A stretch of DNA of 64,000 nt from Salinilacustrithrix sp003476595 (GTDB lineage: Bacteria > Actinomycetota > Acidimicrobiia > Acidimicrobiales > Salinilacustritrichaceae): assembly GCA_963972525.1 (NCBI GenBank), contig CAXAUZ010000005.1, forward strand, positions 131,579 to 195,578, written 5' to 3'. The notes under the pieces were generated by a model. The model was not told the DNA's origin. It saw only the letters and a list, made by a program, of their open reading frames with translations, and searched no databases. Shown in pieces: positions 27,254-36,260 of the stretch. Position 1 is the first letter of the stretch; every line of letters starts with the position of its first letter. A program made the position numbers and the translations under genes.

Positions 27254-28053
27254 TGCACCCGATCGAGCGCCTCCGCTACGTGGCGCGGGCCGGCGGCGTG
27301 GACCACGCCGCTCTGGCCGAGGAGGTCGCCCGCGCCCTGGCCGGCTTCGTCGACGACCCCTCCGGGCTGGTCACGGCGTGCCGGCGCATCATCGACCGCC
27401 ACCCCACCTCCGGTCCGATGTGGTGGCTGGCGGCCCGGGTCCTGGCCACCAACGACCCGCGGGCCGAGGCCTTCCGCTGCGTGTCCACCCTGCAGGACGA
27501 CAAGACCGCCGCTGCCCTGGCCTACGAGCTTCCCGACGACATCACGGTCACGGTGCTCGGCTGGCCCGAGCAGGTGGGCGCGGCCCTGATCCGCCGGGGC
27601 GACATCCGCTCCCTCGTCGTGGACTCCCTCGGCGAGGGTGCCGGTCTCGTGCGTCGCCTCGAGCACGCCGACTCGCCCGCCGAGGAGGTCCCGCCGGCCA
27701 ACCTCGCCGGCGCGGTCCGGTGGTCGAACCTGGTCCTGCTCGAGGCATCCGCGGTCGGCCCGGACGGGTTCGTCGCCGTCGCGGGGTCCCACGCCGCGGC
27801 CGCGGTCGCCCGCGACGCAGACGCCGACGTGTGGTTGGTGGCCGGCGAAGGCCGGCTCCTGCCCGAGCGGTTGTGGCAGTCCGTCGTCGACCGGTTGGAC
27901 CAGGAGGGCGAGCCCTGGGAGCTGGACGAGGAGATCGTGCCGCTCTCGCTCGTCGACCGCGTCGTCGGGCCCAAGGGGCTCGAGTCGGTCGAGGCCATGC
28001 TGCGCCGCACCGACACGCCCGTGGTCCCCGAGCTGCTCAAGAGCACCATCTAG
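27253..28053 (+). CDS. Conserved protein resembling the eIF-2B alpha/NagB-like fold
   Basis: A 266-residue protein. The N-terminal 90 residues are helical. The rest alternates strands and helices, with 'LVLLEASAVGPDGFVAVAGSHAAAAVARDADADVWLVAGEG', a layout like the eIF-2B/ribose-1-phosphate isomerase fold. The catalytic residues of the isomerases are not evident. It begins within the stop of the membrane protein gene and precedes a glycosyltransferase, so three genes are probably co-expressed. Its function is not known. Confidence 0.55.
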   Translation: MHPIERLRYVARAGGVDHAALAEEVARALAGFVDDPSGLVTACRRIIDRHPTSGPMWWLAARVLATNDPRAEAFRCVSTLQDDKTAAALAYELPDDITVTVLGWPEQVGAALIRRGDIRSLVVDSLGEGAGLVRRLEHADSPAEEVPPANLAGAVRWSNLVLLEASAVGPDGFVAVAGSHAAAAVARDADADVWLVAGEGRLLPERLWQSVVDRLDQEGEPWELDEEIVPLSLVDRVVGPKGLESVEAMLRRTDTPVVPELLKSTI

Positions 28054-28065
28054 GTCCGGTCCGCG

Positions 28066-28791
28066 ATGTCCGACCAGCGCGATCGACCCGACGCCGGCGC
28101 GCCGGCGGTGGTCGACGTCGTCATGCCCGCCCGCAACGAGGCCACGACGGTGGCCGACAACGTGGCGGCGGCGATCGGGTGCCGCCACGTCCGCACGGTG
28201 ATCGTGGTCGACGACGGCTCCACCGACGACACCGCTCGCATCGCCGAGCAGGCGGGCGCCCGGGTCGTGGGCCGGCCCGGCTCGGCCGGCTCCAAGGCGC
28301 ATGCGATGGACGCAGGCGTCCAGGCCACGGACGCCACCCACATCCTGTTCGTCGACGCCGACTGCACCGGGCTCACCAGCGCCCACCTCGACGCCATCTG
28401 CGAGCCGGTGCTGGACGGCCGGGCCGAGATGAGCCTCGGCGCCTTCGACTACGGCTGGCTCAACTGGCTGGTGCTGGTGCTGCCGCCGCTGTCGGGCGAG
28501 CGCATCATCCCGCGCTGGGTCTGGGACCGCATCCCGGTCACCAAGCACGCCGGCTACACCATCGAGACCCGCATCAACGAGGTCATCGCCGAGGGCCGCC
28601 TGCGCACGCACGCCCACACGATGCGTGGCGTGTCCCACCGCACGAAGCGGGTGAAGTTCGGGGTCGTCGACGGCCTGCGGCGCACGGCGCGCATGTACGT
28701 CGACCTGCTCTCGATGCTGAGGCCGGTCGGCGACATCCGCTGGCGGACGTACTGGTGGTACCTGCGCGGCCTCACGATCACCGGCCGCTGA
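28066..28791 (+). CDS. Family 2 glycosyltransferase
   Basis: A 241-residue GT-A glycosyltransferase. The nucleotide-sugar start 'VDVVMPARNEATTVADNV' is followed by 'VIVVDDGSTDDTA' and the metal-binding acidic motif in ILFVDADCTGL. The C-terminal part is basic and lacks transmembrane helices, so the enzyme is probably cytoplasmic or peripheral. It resembles short actinobacterial GT2 enzymes; donor and acceptor are unknown. The ATG at 28066 is 13 bases after the upstream stop. Confidence 0.83.
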   Translation: MSDQRDRPDAGAPAVVDVVMPARNEATTVADNVAAAIGCRHVRTVIVVDDGSTDDTARIAEQAGARVVGRPGSAGSKAHAMDAGVQATDATHILFVDADCTGLTSAHLDAICEPVLDGRAEMSLGAFDYGWLNWLVLVLPPLSGERIIPRWVWDRIPVTKHAGYTIETRINEVIAEGRLRTHAHTMRGVSHRTKRVKFGVVDGLRRTARMYVDLLSMLRPVGDIRWRTYWWYLRGLTITGR

Positions 28792-28845
28792 CCGTTCTGG
28801 CCTACGGATGACCGCGCATGCGGGGTGATCGGTCGGCCAGAACGG
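28792..28845. repeat. Intergenic long-loop inverted repeat, family A copy 1
   Basis: CCGTTCTGGCC (28792-28802) and GGCCAGAACGG (28835-28845) are perfect 11-bp arms. They start at the base after the stop of the glycosyltransferase gene and lie before the convergent stop of an acyl-CoA dehydrogenase gene. The 32-base loop can fold further. Related elements are at 35144 and 45304. Confidence 0.65.
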
Positions 28846-28851
28846 GTGGGG

Positions 28852-30447
28852 TCAGGCCTTGGCGGCGGCGACGAGGCGGCGGGCGATGACCTTGATGGCC
28901 AGCGTCTCGTCGGCGCCCTCGAAGATCGACAGCACCCGGGCGTCGACCCAGTAGCGGCTGACCGGGTACTCCTCGGCGTAGCCGTAGCCGCCGTGGATCT
29001 GCAGCGCCTCGCGGGTGACCCACTCAGCGGCCTTGCACACGTAGGCCTTGACGAGCGTGGCCTCCATGGCGCCCTCGCCCTTGGCCATCATCTTGGCCAC
29101 GGCGTAGGAGAACTGCCGGCTGGCCTGGATGATCACGGCCATTCGGGCGAGCTTGGCCTGGGTGAGCTGGTACTCCGCGATGGGCTTGCCGAACACGGCG
29201 CGGTCGTCCGCGTACTGCTTGGCCTCCTCGTAGGCAGCCTGCATGACGCCGACGGCGCGGGCCGCGGTCTGGAGGCGGCCGTTCTCGAAGCCCTCCATCT
29301 GGAGGTAGAAGCCGCGGCCGAGGCCGTCGTCGCCACCGATGAGGTTCTCCTGGGGGACGAACCAGCTGTCGAGGGCGATCTCGTAGGAGTGCATGCCCCG
29401 GTAGCCGATGGTGTCGATCGGGCGGCCCTCCATCTTGCCGCCGTGGCCGTCCTCGAACTCGAAGCCGTGGCCGTCGCCCTGGGGCTTGGGGACGACGAAC
29501 ATCGACAGGCCCTTGTGACCGAGCGAGCGGTCCGGGTCGGTGCGGGCGAGGAGCAGCAGGACGTCGGCGCGGGCGCCGAAGGTGCACCAGGTCTTGACGC
29601 CGTTGATGCGCCAGCCCTCGGTGCCGTCGTCGAGCGCGTCGCGGGTGGCGGTGCACTTGATGCCGGCCACGTCGGAGCCGTAGTCGGGCTCGGTGACGGC
29701 GACGGCGCACATGACCTCGGTGGTGGCCAGCTTGGGGAGCCAGAGCTCCTTCTGCTCCTGCGTGCCGCCCTTCTCCACGGCCCGGGTCATGATCTCGGGG
29801 CGGGTGATGAGGGAGCCGCCGATGCCGAGGCTGGCGCGTGACAGCTCCTCGGTGGCCACGACCATGCCCATGTAGTCGGACTCGCCGCCGGACGCGAACC
29901 CGCCGAACTCCTCGGGGATCGACAGGCCGAACGCCCCCAGCTCGGCCAGGCCGCTGATGACGTCCTCGGGCACGTCGCCGTTGGTGCGGTGCACGTGCTC
30001 GGCGTGGGGCATGATCTGGTCCTCGCCGAATCGGCGGAAGGTGTCCTGGACCATCTCGAAGTCGCCGTCGAGGTGGCGGGGGCCCTCGCCGTCGATGGTG
30101 GTGAGGAACTCCGGGGAGCGGTAGGTGCCGACGAACTCGCGTGCACCGTCGAGCGCACCGGGCTCGGCGCCCCACTCGGCCTCGCGGCCGAACAGCTTGG
30201 CGGCCAGCTCGCCGACGGCGTCGGCGGCGAAGGCGCACGCGATGCGGGCCTCGATGTCGCCCTTGGCGCCGTAGTCGAGCAGCGTCCCCGACATCTCGAC
30301 CGCCGCGGTGGCGTGCGCCAGGTCGTAGGCGAGCACCTGGTTGGCGTCGATGTCGCCGAGCTCGGCGAGGCGGGCGGCGGCCTTGTCGAGCACGCTCCGG
30401 GCGGCGTCGATGGCGGCAGCGGCTCGTTGCAGGTCGGGGGCGATCAT
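28852..30447 (-). CDS. Acyl-CoA dehydrogenase with extra N-terminal helical domain
   Basis: A 531-residue flavoenzyme, about 130 residues longer than ordinary acyl-CoA dehydrogenases. The extension (residues 1-130) is helical. The core shows 'VAVTEPDYGSDVAGIKCTA', 'INGVKTWCTFGARA' and 'LQIHGGYGYAEEYPVSRYWVDARVLSIFEGADE', which includes the region of the catalytic base. It should oxidise an acyl-CoA and pass electrons to ETF. The ATG at 30447 follows TACCCT by six bases. Confidence 0.87.
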   Translation of the reverse strand: MIAPDLQRAAAAIDAARSVLDKAAARLAELGDIDANQVLAYDLAHATAAVEMSGTLLDYGAKGDIEARIACAFAADAVGELAAKLFGREAEWGAEPGALDGAREFVGTYRSPEFLTTIDGEGPRHLDGDFEMVQDTFRRFGEDQIMPHAEHVHRTNGDVPEDVISGLAELGAFGLSIPEEFGGFASGGESDYMGMVVATEELSRASLGIGGSLITRPEIMTRAVEKGGTQEQKELWLPKLATTEVMCAVAVTEPDYGSDVAGIKCTATRDALDDGTEGWRINGVKTWCTFGARADVLLLLARTDPDRSLGHKGLSMFVVPKPQGDGHGFEFEDGHGGKMEGRPIDTIGYRGMHSYEIALDSWFVPQENLIGGDDGLGRGFYLQMEGFENGRLQTAARAVGVMQAAYEEAKQYADDRAVFGKPIAEYQLTQAKLARMAVIIQASRQFSYAVAKMMAKGEGAMEATLVKAYVCKAAEWVTREALQIHGGYGYAEEYPVSRYWVDARVLSIFEGADETLAIKVIARRLVAAAKA

Positions 30448-30510
30448 GGGCGCAGGGTACCGGCGGGTAACCGGCCCCTTCCAAGCAGGGCGCGCAGCGA
30501 GGGACCCGGT

Positions 30511-32817
30511 TCAGCGCCGGGTGGTGGGGAGCGGCGCCGATGCCTGCGACCGGACGCACGCCAGCAGCCGGTCGGCGGTCATCGGCCGTCCGACCAGGTG
30601 TCCCTGGGCCTCGTCGCATCCGAGCGACCGGAGGAGCTGGAGCGTCCGCTCGTCCTCGACCCCCTCCGCCAGCACGCGCAATCCGAGGTTGTGGGCGAGG
30701 TCGATCACGGTCCGCACGATGATCCGGTCGTTGCGGTCATCGGCCATCTGCAGGACGAACGAGCGGTCGATCTTGATCTCGTCCACCGGGAGCCGGCGCA
30801 GGTAGGACAGCGACGAGTAGCCCGTCCCGAAGTCGTCGATCGCGGTCCGGACCCCGATGTCGCGGAGGCGGCCGAGGATCTCGAGTGAGAGGGCAGGATC
30901 GTCCATGAGCTGGGACTCGGTGAGCTCGCACTTCAGCGAGCTGGGTGGCACGTCGAGCTCCCGCAGCAGCGCGCTGATCCAGTCGGTGAGCTGGGCGTCG
31001 TAGAGGTTGCGGGCCGAGAGGTTCACGGCCATGCACAGGTCGACACCGCGGTCCCGCCACCGCCGACCGGTGGTGATCGCTTCCCGGACGACGTGGTGGG
31101 CGAGGTCGTTGACGAGCCCCGACACCTCGGCCAGGCCCACGACCATCTCCGGATCGAGGGCGCCGAAGCTCGGGTGGTCCCAGCGCAGCAGCGCCTCGAC
31201 GCCGGTGATGCCACCGCCGGCCAGGTCGAGCACCGGCTGGTAGTGGAGGCCGAGCGTCTCGGTGGTGCGCCGGGTCAGCTCGTCGTGGAGGTCGGCCAGC
31301 AGCGTGAGGCGCTCGATGGAGGACTGGTCGTCGGCCGGGGAGTAGGACCGCCAGCCGCCCCCGCTGCGCTTCGCGACGTACATGGCCACGTCGGCCCGCT
31401 GGGTCAGCAGGTCGGCGTCCTCGGCGTCGTCGGGGTACATGGCGATGCCCAGGCTCGCCGTGGACTTCACCGTCACGCCGTGCAGGACGAAGGGCTCGGC
31501 CATCGCCTCGATGACCTTCTCCGCGACCTGGACGGAGCCGGCATCGGTGGCGCCGGTCAGGAGCACGGCGAACTCGTCGCCGCCGAGGCGGGCGATCGTG
31601 TCGCAGTCACGGAGGAGGTGGCGCAGGCGCTCGGCGAACGACATCAGGAGCTCGTCGCCGTACTGGTGGCCGAGCGCGTCGTTCACGTCCTTGAAGTGGT
31701 TCAGGTCGAGCAGCACCAGGGCCACCCGCTCGCCTCGCCGCTTGGCCTCGCCGAGCGCGGTCTGCAGGCGGTCGCGCAGCAGCGTCCGGTTGGGCAGACC
31801 GGTGAGCCCGTCGTGGAGCGCCTGACGTCGCAGAGCCGCCGACACCACGGCGGCCGCCGTGACGTCCTCGAAGCCGAGGCCGACCGCGCCACCGGGCAGC
31901 CCGAAGGCGCGGATGGTGAACGTCTTCACCGGATTGACGCCAACGGCGTCGGCGCGCTCGACGACGAAGGCGTCGCCGCCTCGTGCCACGAGGTGGGCCC
32001 GGAGCACGACGTCGTCTCCGGGGGCGCCGGGCAGGTCGGTGATCAGGCGACCGAGGATGCGCTCGGGCGTGGTGCCGAAAAGCGCCGCCGCCGCTGGGTT
32101 GGCGGCCATGACGCCGAGCCCGCCGTCGAGCCGGTCGCTCGGCCGGGCCACCACGATCGCGGTCTCGATGTGCTCGACGACCTCGTGGTACAGCGCCCGC
32201 TCGTCCTCGGTCGCCCGCCGGCTGGTGACGTCGACGACGACGCCGCGCAGGCGGGCGGGGGTGCGTGGTGACGCCGGTTCGGCCGTCAGCGCCTCACGGA
32301 GCCAGCGCCACTGGCCCTCCGCGTCGAGCATGCGGTAGTCGACCTCGCGGCTCGTCGTCGTCGCCAGCGTGTCGGCCCGGGCCGCCACCAGCGCGTCCCG
32401 GTCCTCCGGGTGCACGAGCTCGTGCCATCGACCCATCGCGAGCAGCTCGTGCTCGGGGCGACCGAGGATCCTGCTGGCGGCCGCGGAGATGGAGCCGTAG
32501 GAGTCGGCGCCCTCGGCCAGCCACCACACGATCGCGTCGGCGTTCTGGACCAGGTCGGCGTACTCCGCCTCCAGCGCGGCCCGGCGCGACAGCGCGAGGG
32601 AGATCGGGACGGCCGAGAGCATGGCTGCGGCGGCGAAGCCGACCAGTGCCAGCAGGATCGGGCGCGGGCCGGACAGCCCCGAGGCCAGCTCGACGCCGGC
32701 CGCGGCGAAGCCGGCGACCGCGACGACGACCATGGCGGCCGGGACCCCGAGGTTGCGGGCGCCGCCCGCTCTGGCGCGTGCCGCGCCGCCCGCCACTCCC
32801 ACCTTCTGCCTCCGCAT
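30511..32817 (-). CDS. Membrane PAS-GGDEF-EAL cyclic-di-GMP protein
   Basis: A 768-residue protein. It has two transmembrane helices (about 24-45 and 53-75) and two PAS-type sensor domains (about 85-310). A GGDEF domain with intact GGDEF in RLGGDEFAVLL follows, then an EAL domain with EALLRWD, CELTES, DDFGTGYSSL, KIDRSF and LAEGVED. Both catalytic sets look intact, so it may make and break cyclic di-GMP. The start ATG at 32817 was chosen because it precedes the first helix; longer readings overlap divergent genes. Confidence 0.88.
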   Translation of the reverse strand: MRRQKVGVAGGAARARAGGARNLGVPAAMVVVAVAGFAAAGVELASGLSGPRPILLALVGFAAAAMLSAVPISLALSRRAALEAEYADLVQNADAIVWWLAEGADSYGSISAAASRILGRPEHELLAMGRWHELVHPEDRDALVAARADTLATTTSREVDYRMLDAEGQWRWLREALTAEPASPRTPARLRGVVVDVTSRRATEDERALYHEVVEHIETAIVVARPSDRLDGGLGVMAANPAAAALFGTTPERILGRLITDLPGAPGDDVVLRAHLVARGGDAFVVERADAVGVNPVKTFTIRAFGLPGGAVGLGFEDVTAAAVVSAALRRQALHDGLTGLPNRTLLRDRLQTALGEAKRRGERVALVLLDLNHFKDVNDALGHQYGDELLMSFAERLRHLLRDCDTIARLGGDEFAVLLTGATDAGSVQVAEKVIEAMAEPFVLHGVTVKSTASLGIAMYPDDAEDADLLTQRADVAMYVAKRSGGGWRSYSPADDQSSIERLTLLADLHDELTRRTTETLGLHYQPVLDLAGGGITGVEALLRWDHPSFGALDPEMVVGLAEVSGLVNDLAHHVVREAITTGRRWRDRGVDLCMAVNLSARNLYDAQLTDWISALLRELDVPPSSLKCELTESQLMDDPALSLEILGRLRDIGVRTAIDDFGTGYSSLSYLRRLPVDEIKIDRSFVLQMADDRNDRIIVRTVIDLAHNLGLRVLAEGVEDERTLQLLRSLGCDEAQGHLVGRPMTADRLLACVRSQASAPLPTTRR

Positions 32818-32940
32818 CCAGCCGGGCCGCCCCGCGACGACCGCGCTGTTCCATCGGCACTTCGCGCCTCGAACTGGAGCGCGAAGTCGGCCACCGGCGG
32901 CTGCACCGGTACGTTCCATGGCGAGGAGAGGACGGACCCG

Positions 32941-33195
32941 ATGGCCCAGCGTGGCAACCAGAGCTTCGAGAAGCGCCAGCGTGAGGCGGATCGCCAAGAC
33001 CGCGCTCGCGAGAAGGACGCCCGACGCCAGGAGCGGCGTGACGCCGAGGACGAAGGCGTCGACGCGGACGAAGGCGCCCTCATGGCCGAGTACGGGCGGC
33101 TGGCGGAGCAGCACGACAACGGCGAGATCGGTGAGGAGCGGTTCGTCGCCCGCAAGCGGGCGATCTTCGAGGCGCTCGGGCTCGACATCGACTGA
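32941..33195 (+). CDS. Small SHOCT-like protein
   Basis: An 84-residue, highly charged protein. The first half is a Lys/Arg/Glu-rich helix. The C-terminal 30 residues (LAEQHDNGEIGEERFVARKR) resemble a SHOCT domain, a short module often found at protein ends. A TACGTT box (32910-32915) and an AGAGGA site before the ATG at 32941 support the start. Function unknown. Confidence 0.65.
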   Translation: MAQRGNQSFEKRQREADRQDRAREKDARRQERRDAEDEGVDADEGALMAEYGRLAEQHDNGEIGEERFVARKRAIFEALGLDID

Positions 33196-33243
33196 CGGGG
33201 TCGATGGGCGTCTGCCGCCAGGGCCTTTGTAGGTTCTCCGGCC

Positions 33244-34278
33244 ATGAGCAAGACGAACCCGGGCAACTTCTTCGAGGACTTCCGCATCGGCCAGGTCATC
33301 GAGCACGCCACGCCCCGCACCGTCACGAGCGGTGACCGAGCCCTCTACACCGCGCTGTACCCGTCCCGCTTCGCCCTCCCGTCCTCCGACGAGTTCGCCG
33401 CCGCCTCCGGGCTGTCCCCGGCGCCGGTCGAGGAGCTCATCGGGTTCCACGTCGCGTTCGGCAAGACCGTGCCGGACATCTCGCTCAACGCCGTGGCCAA
33501 CCTGGGCTACGCCGAGTGCCGCTTCCACCAGCCGGTCCGCCCCGGCGACACGCTGCGCGCCAGCTCCGAGGTGATCGGCCTCAAGCAGAACTCCAACGGC
33601 AAGACCGGCGTCGTCTACGTCCGCTCCACCGCGACGAACCAGCGGGGCGAGACCGCCATCGACTGGGCCCGCTGGGTCATGGTCCGCAAGGCCGACGTCG
33701 ACGCCCCCGCGCCCGAGACCGTCGTGCCGGACCTCGCCGACGCGGTCGCCCCCGAGGACCTCATCGTGCCGGCCGGCCTGGACTTCACCGGCTACGACTT
33801 CGCCGCCGCCGGCGAACCCCACCGCTTCGGCGACTACGAGGTGGGCGAGAAGATCGACCACGTCGACGGGGTCACGCTCACCGACGCCGAGCACATGCTG
33901 GCGACCCGGCTGTGGCAGAACACCGCCAAGGTCCACTTCAACACCGAGGCCCGCGACGACGGCCGCCGGCTCATCTACGGCGGCCACATCATCAGCCTGG
34001 CCCGGGCCCTGCAGTACAACGGCCTGGCCAACGCGGCCATGGTGGCCGCCATCAACGCCGGCGCCCACACCGCTCCGGCCTTCGCCGGCGACACCGTCTA
34101 CGCCTGGTCCGAGGTCCTCGACAAGGCCGAGACCAGCGCCCCCGGCGTCGGTGCGCTGCGGGTCCGCCTCGTGGCCACGAAGGGCCGGGACGAGTCGATG
34201 ACCCTGCGGGGCGACGACGGCAAGTACGCCGACGGCGTGCTCCTCGACCTCGACACCTGGGTGCTCTGCCCGATGTGA
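33244..34278 (+). CDS. mch: MaoC-type hydratase, mesaconyl-CoA hydratase (Mch)-like
   Basis: A 344-residue double hot-dog protein. The N-terminal half reads 'GNFFEDFRIGQVIEHATPRTVT', then 'FHVAFGKTVPDISLNAVANLGYAE' and 'VIGLKQNSNGKTGVVYVRSTATNQ', a pattern characteristic of mesaconyl-C1-CoA hydratases. These interconvert beta-methylmalyl-CoA and mesaconyl-CoA in the ethylmalonyl-CoA and related pathways. Length fits the family (about 345). The ATG at 33244 follows TAGGTT by eight bases. mutY overlaps its stop. The pathway partners (ethylmalonyl-CoA mutase, lyase) are not in the window. Confidence 0.75.
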   Translation: MSKTNPGNFFEDFRIGQVIEHATPRTVTSGDRALYTALYPSRFALPSSDEFAAASGLSPAPVEELIGFHVAFGKTVPDISLNAVANLGYAECRFHQPVRPGDTLRASSEVIGLKQNSNGKTGVVYVRSTATNQRGETAIDWARWVMVRKADVDAPAPETVVPDLADAVAPEDLIVPAGLDFTGYDFAAAGEPHRFGDYEVGEKIDHVDGVTLTDAEHMLATRLWQNTAKVHFNTEARDDGRRLIYGGHIISLARALQYNGLANAAMVAAINAGAHTAPAFAGDTVYAWSEVLDKAETSAPGVGALRVRLVATKGRDESMTLRGDDGKYADGVLLDLDTWVLCPM

Positions 34279-35138
34279 CACCCCTGCGGCGGGACCTGAT
34301 CGAGTGGTGGTCCCGCGAGGGCCGGGACCTGCCGTGGCGCCGGAGCCGCGACCCGTGGGCGGTGCTGGTGTCGGAGCTCATGCTCCAGCAGACCCAGGTC
34401 AGCCGGGTCACCGAGCGCTACGTCCGCTTCCTGGAGCGGTTCCCGACGGTCGTGGACTGTGCGGCCGCCCCGGTCGGCGACGTCATCGATGAGTGGGCCG
34501 GTCTCGGCTACAACCGCCGGGCCGTCCACCTCCACCGGGCGGCCGTCCGCTGCGTGGAGCACCACGACGGCGCGCTGCCCGACACGTTGGCCGAGCTGCT
34601 GGACCTCCCCGGCGTCGGCCCCTACACGGCCCGTGCCGTGCTGGTGTTCGCCCACGAGCGCGACATCGGCCTCGTCGACACCAACGCCGGCCGGTTCGTG
34701 GCCCGAGCGCTGGCCGGCCGACCGCTCTCGCCGAAGGAGGCGCAGGCCGTCGCAGATGCTGCCGTCCCCGAGGGGTGGGGTTGGACGTGGGGGCAGGCCG
34801 TCTTCGACCTCGGCGCCTCGGTGTGTCGCAAGCGCTCGCCCCGGTGCGACGACTGCCCGATCCGGCCCCACTGCGCCTGGGCGACCGCCGGCTTCCCGGC
34901 GCCCGACCCCATCGACGGCTCCGCCGGGATCAGCGCACCCCAGTCCCGCTTCGACGGCTCGGACCGCCAGGGTCGAGGCCGACTGGTCGACGCCATGCGG
35001 GCCGGACCGGTCGGCCACGAGGCCCTCGCCGCGGTGATGGGCTGGCCCCACGACCCGGCCCGCGCCGCCCGGGTGGCGGCAACCCTGGAACGGGACGGCC
35101 TCGCGATCGCCGACGACGCCGGCTACCGCCTCCCCTGA
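34275..35138 (+). CDS. mutY: A/G-specific adenine DNA glycosylase
   Basis: A 287-residue base-excision repair glycosylase that removes adenine opposite 8-oxoguanine. Present are 'LMLQQTQVSRV' with the catalytic glutamate before it, the helix-hairpin-helix 'LDLPGVGPYTARAV', the aspartate in VDTNAGR, and the [4Fe-4S] cysteines C-x6-C-x2-C-x5-C in the CRKRSPRCDDCPIRPHC segment. It is short for the family. The usual NUDIX-like recognition domain is missing and is replaced by about 70 residues that look like a winged helix. The start is GTG at 34275, overlapping the mch stop (GTGA). Confidence 0.9.
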   Translation: MTPLRRDLIEWWSREGRDLPWRRSRDPWAVLVSELMLQQTQVSRVTERYVRFLERFPTVVDCAAAPVGDVIDEWAGLGYNRRAVHLHRAAVRCVEHHDGALPDTLAELLDLPGVGPYTARAVLVFAHERDIGLVDTNAGRFVARALAGRPLSPKEAQAVADAAVPEGWGWTWGQAVFDLGASVCRKRSPRCDDCPIRPHCAWATAGFPAPDPIDGSAGISAPQSRFDGSDRQGRGRLVDAMRAGPVGHEALAAVMGWPHDPARAARVAATLERDGLAIADDAGYRLP

Positions 35139-35143
35139 TCGAT

Positions 35144-35195
35144 CCGTTCTGGCCTACCTCCGTGCCGCCTGACGGTCATGGATGTGGGCCAGAAC
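35144..35195. repeat. Intergenic long-loop inverted repeat, family A copy 2
   Basis: GTTCTGGCC (35146-35154) and GGCCAGAAC (35187-35195) form perfect 9-bp arms with a roughly 32-base loop. They lie between the convergent stops of mutY (35138) and the proline-racemase-family gene (35205). The arms match copy 1 at 28792 and copy 3 at 45304. Confidence 0.65.
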
Positions 35196-35204
35196 GAGCA
35201 TGGG

Positions 35205-36260
35205 TCAGGTCAGGTCGGGGTCCAGGACGGCGAGCAGGTCCCAGATGCCCTCGGCCTCGGAGAGGTCGTCGTCGAGGTTGATCACCAGGTCGGTGATGCC
35301 GAGGGTGAACGCCTGGCCCGTGACGCTCGCCGCGGTCGCCGGGTGCCCGCTGACCGTGATCCGATCGTCGACCCGCCCGCCCATGCGGCTGCCCGTGGGG
35401 GAGACGGTGGTGAGGCGATCGCCGACGTCCATCTGGCCGTCCTCGACGAGCAGCGCCAGCCGGGCCGCGGTGCCGGTGCCGGTCGGGCAGCGGCACACCA
35501 CACCGGGGTGGACGTAGGTGGCCGTGCGCGCCTCGGGACCGTCGTCGCCGTCGAGGACGGGACCGGAGAAGTTCACGAACGAGAGGTCGCCGGTGTCGCC
35601 GAAGTCGGGGTGCACGAGATCGAGCTCCGGTCCGGCGACCAGGCAGAGCTCGAGGCCGAAGTCCCGGAGGACGTGCCGCTCCGCCTCGGTCAGCGCGAAG
35701 CCGTGCGCCTCGGCGTCGACCACCGCGTAGAAGCAGCCCGACCAGACCACGTCGTAGGTGACGGTGCCGAACTCGGGCAGCTCCGCCGTGCGGCCCCGCT
35801 CGACCACCCAGGACGGGTCGCAGGCCAGGGTCACGGCGTGCACGTGGCGGCCGTCGTGCTCGACCTCGGCGCGGATGAGCCCGGCCGGTGCCTCGAGGTG
35901 GACCGTCTGGTGCCCGGGCGGGCCGAAGGGGATGTGACCGCTCTCGAGCAGCGCAGTGGTCACGCAGATGGAGTTGGAGCCCGAGAAGTGCGGGTACCCC
36001 ATCGCCTCCATGATCACGTATCCCGCTTCGGCGTGCTCGAGGGTGGTGTCGACGATGACGTTGGCGCACATGGACGGCTCGCCGTAGGGCGAGCCGAGCA
36101 GCAGCCGGCGCAGGGCGTCGCCGTCGCGCTGGAGCCACTCCCGCTTCGCGAGCACGGTGTCGCCGGGCACGTGCGTCACGCCACCGACGACGATGCGGCT
36201 GACGTCGCCGCCGTAGTGGGTGTCGATCAGGCGGAGGCCCCGGCGGTGCTCAGGGGGCAT
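35205..36260 (-). CDS. Proline-racemase-family enzyme with both catalytic cysteines replaced
   Basis: A 351-residue member of the proline racemase/hydroxyproline dehydratase family ('LIDTHYGGDVSRIVVGG', 'EPSMCANVIVDT', 'VVWSGCFYAVVDA'). The first catalytic Cys (usually in MCGHG) reads Ser93 in HFSGSN. The second (usually in PCGTG) aligns with Thr260 in CPTGTG. Trans-3-hydroxyproline dehydratases have Thr at the second site, so a dehydratase or an altered reaction is more likely than racemisation. The ATG at 36260 lies inside the end of the alcohol dehydrogenase gene (11-base overlap). It is the last gene of the selenoprotein operon. Confidence 0.8.
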   Translation of the reverse strand: MPPEHRRGLRLIDTHYGGDVSRIVVGGVTHVPGDTVLAKREWLQRDGDALRRLLLGSPYGEPSMCANVIVDTTLEHAEAGYVIMEAMGYPHFSGSNSICVTTALLESGHIPFGPPGHQTVHLEAPAGLIRAEVEHDGRHVHAVTLACDPSWVVERGRTAELPEFGTVTYDVVWSGCFYAVVDAEAHGFALTEAERHVLRDFGLELCLVAGPELDLVHPDFGDTGDLSFVNFSGPVLDGDDGPEARTATYVHPGVVCRCPTGTGTAARLALLVEDGQMDVGDRLTTVSPTGSRMGGRVDDRITVSGHPATAASVTGQAFTLGITDLVINLDDDLSEAEGIWDLLAVLDPDLT

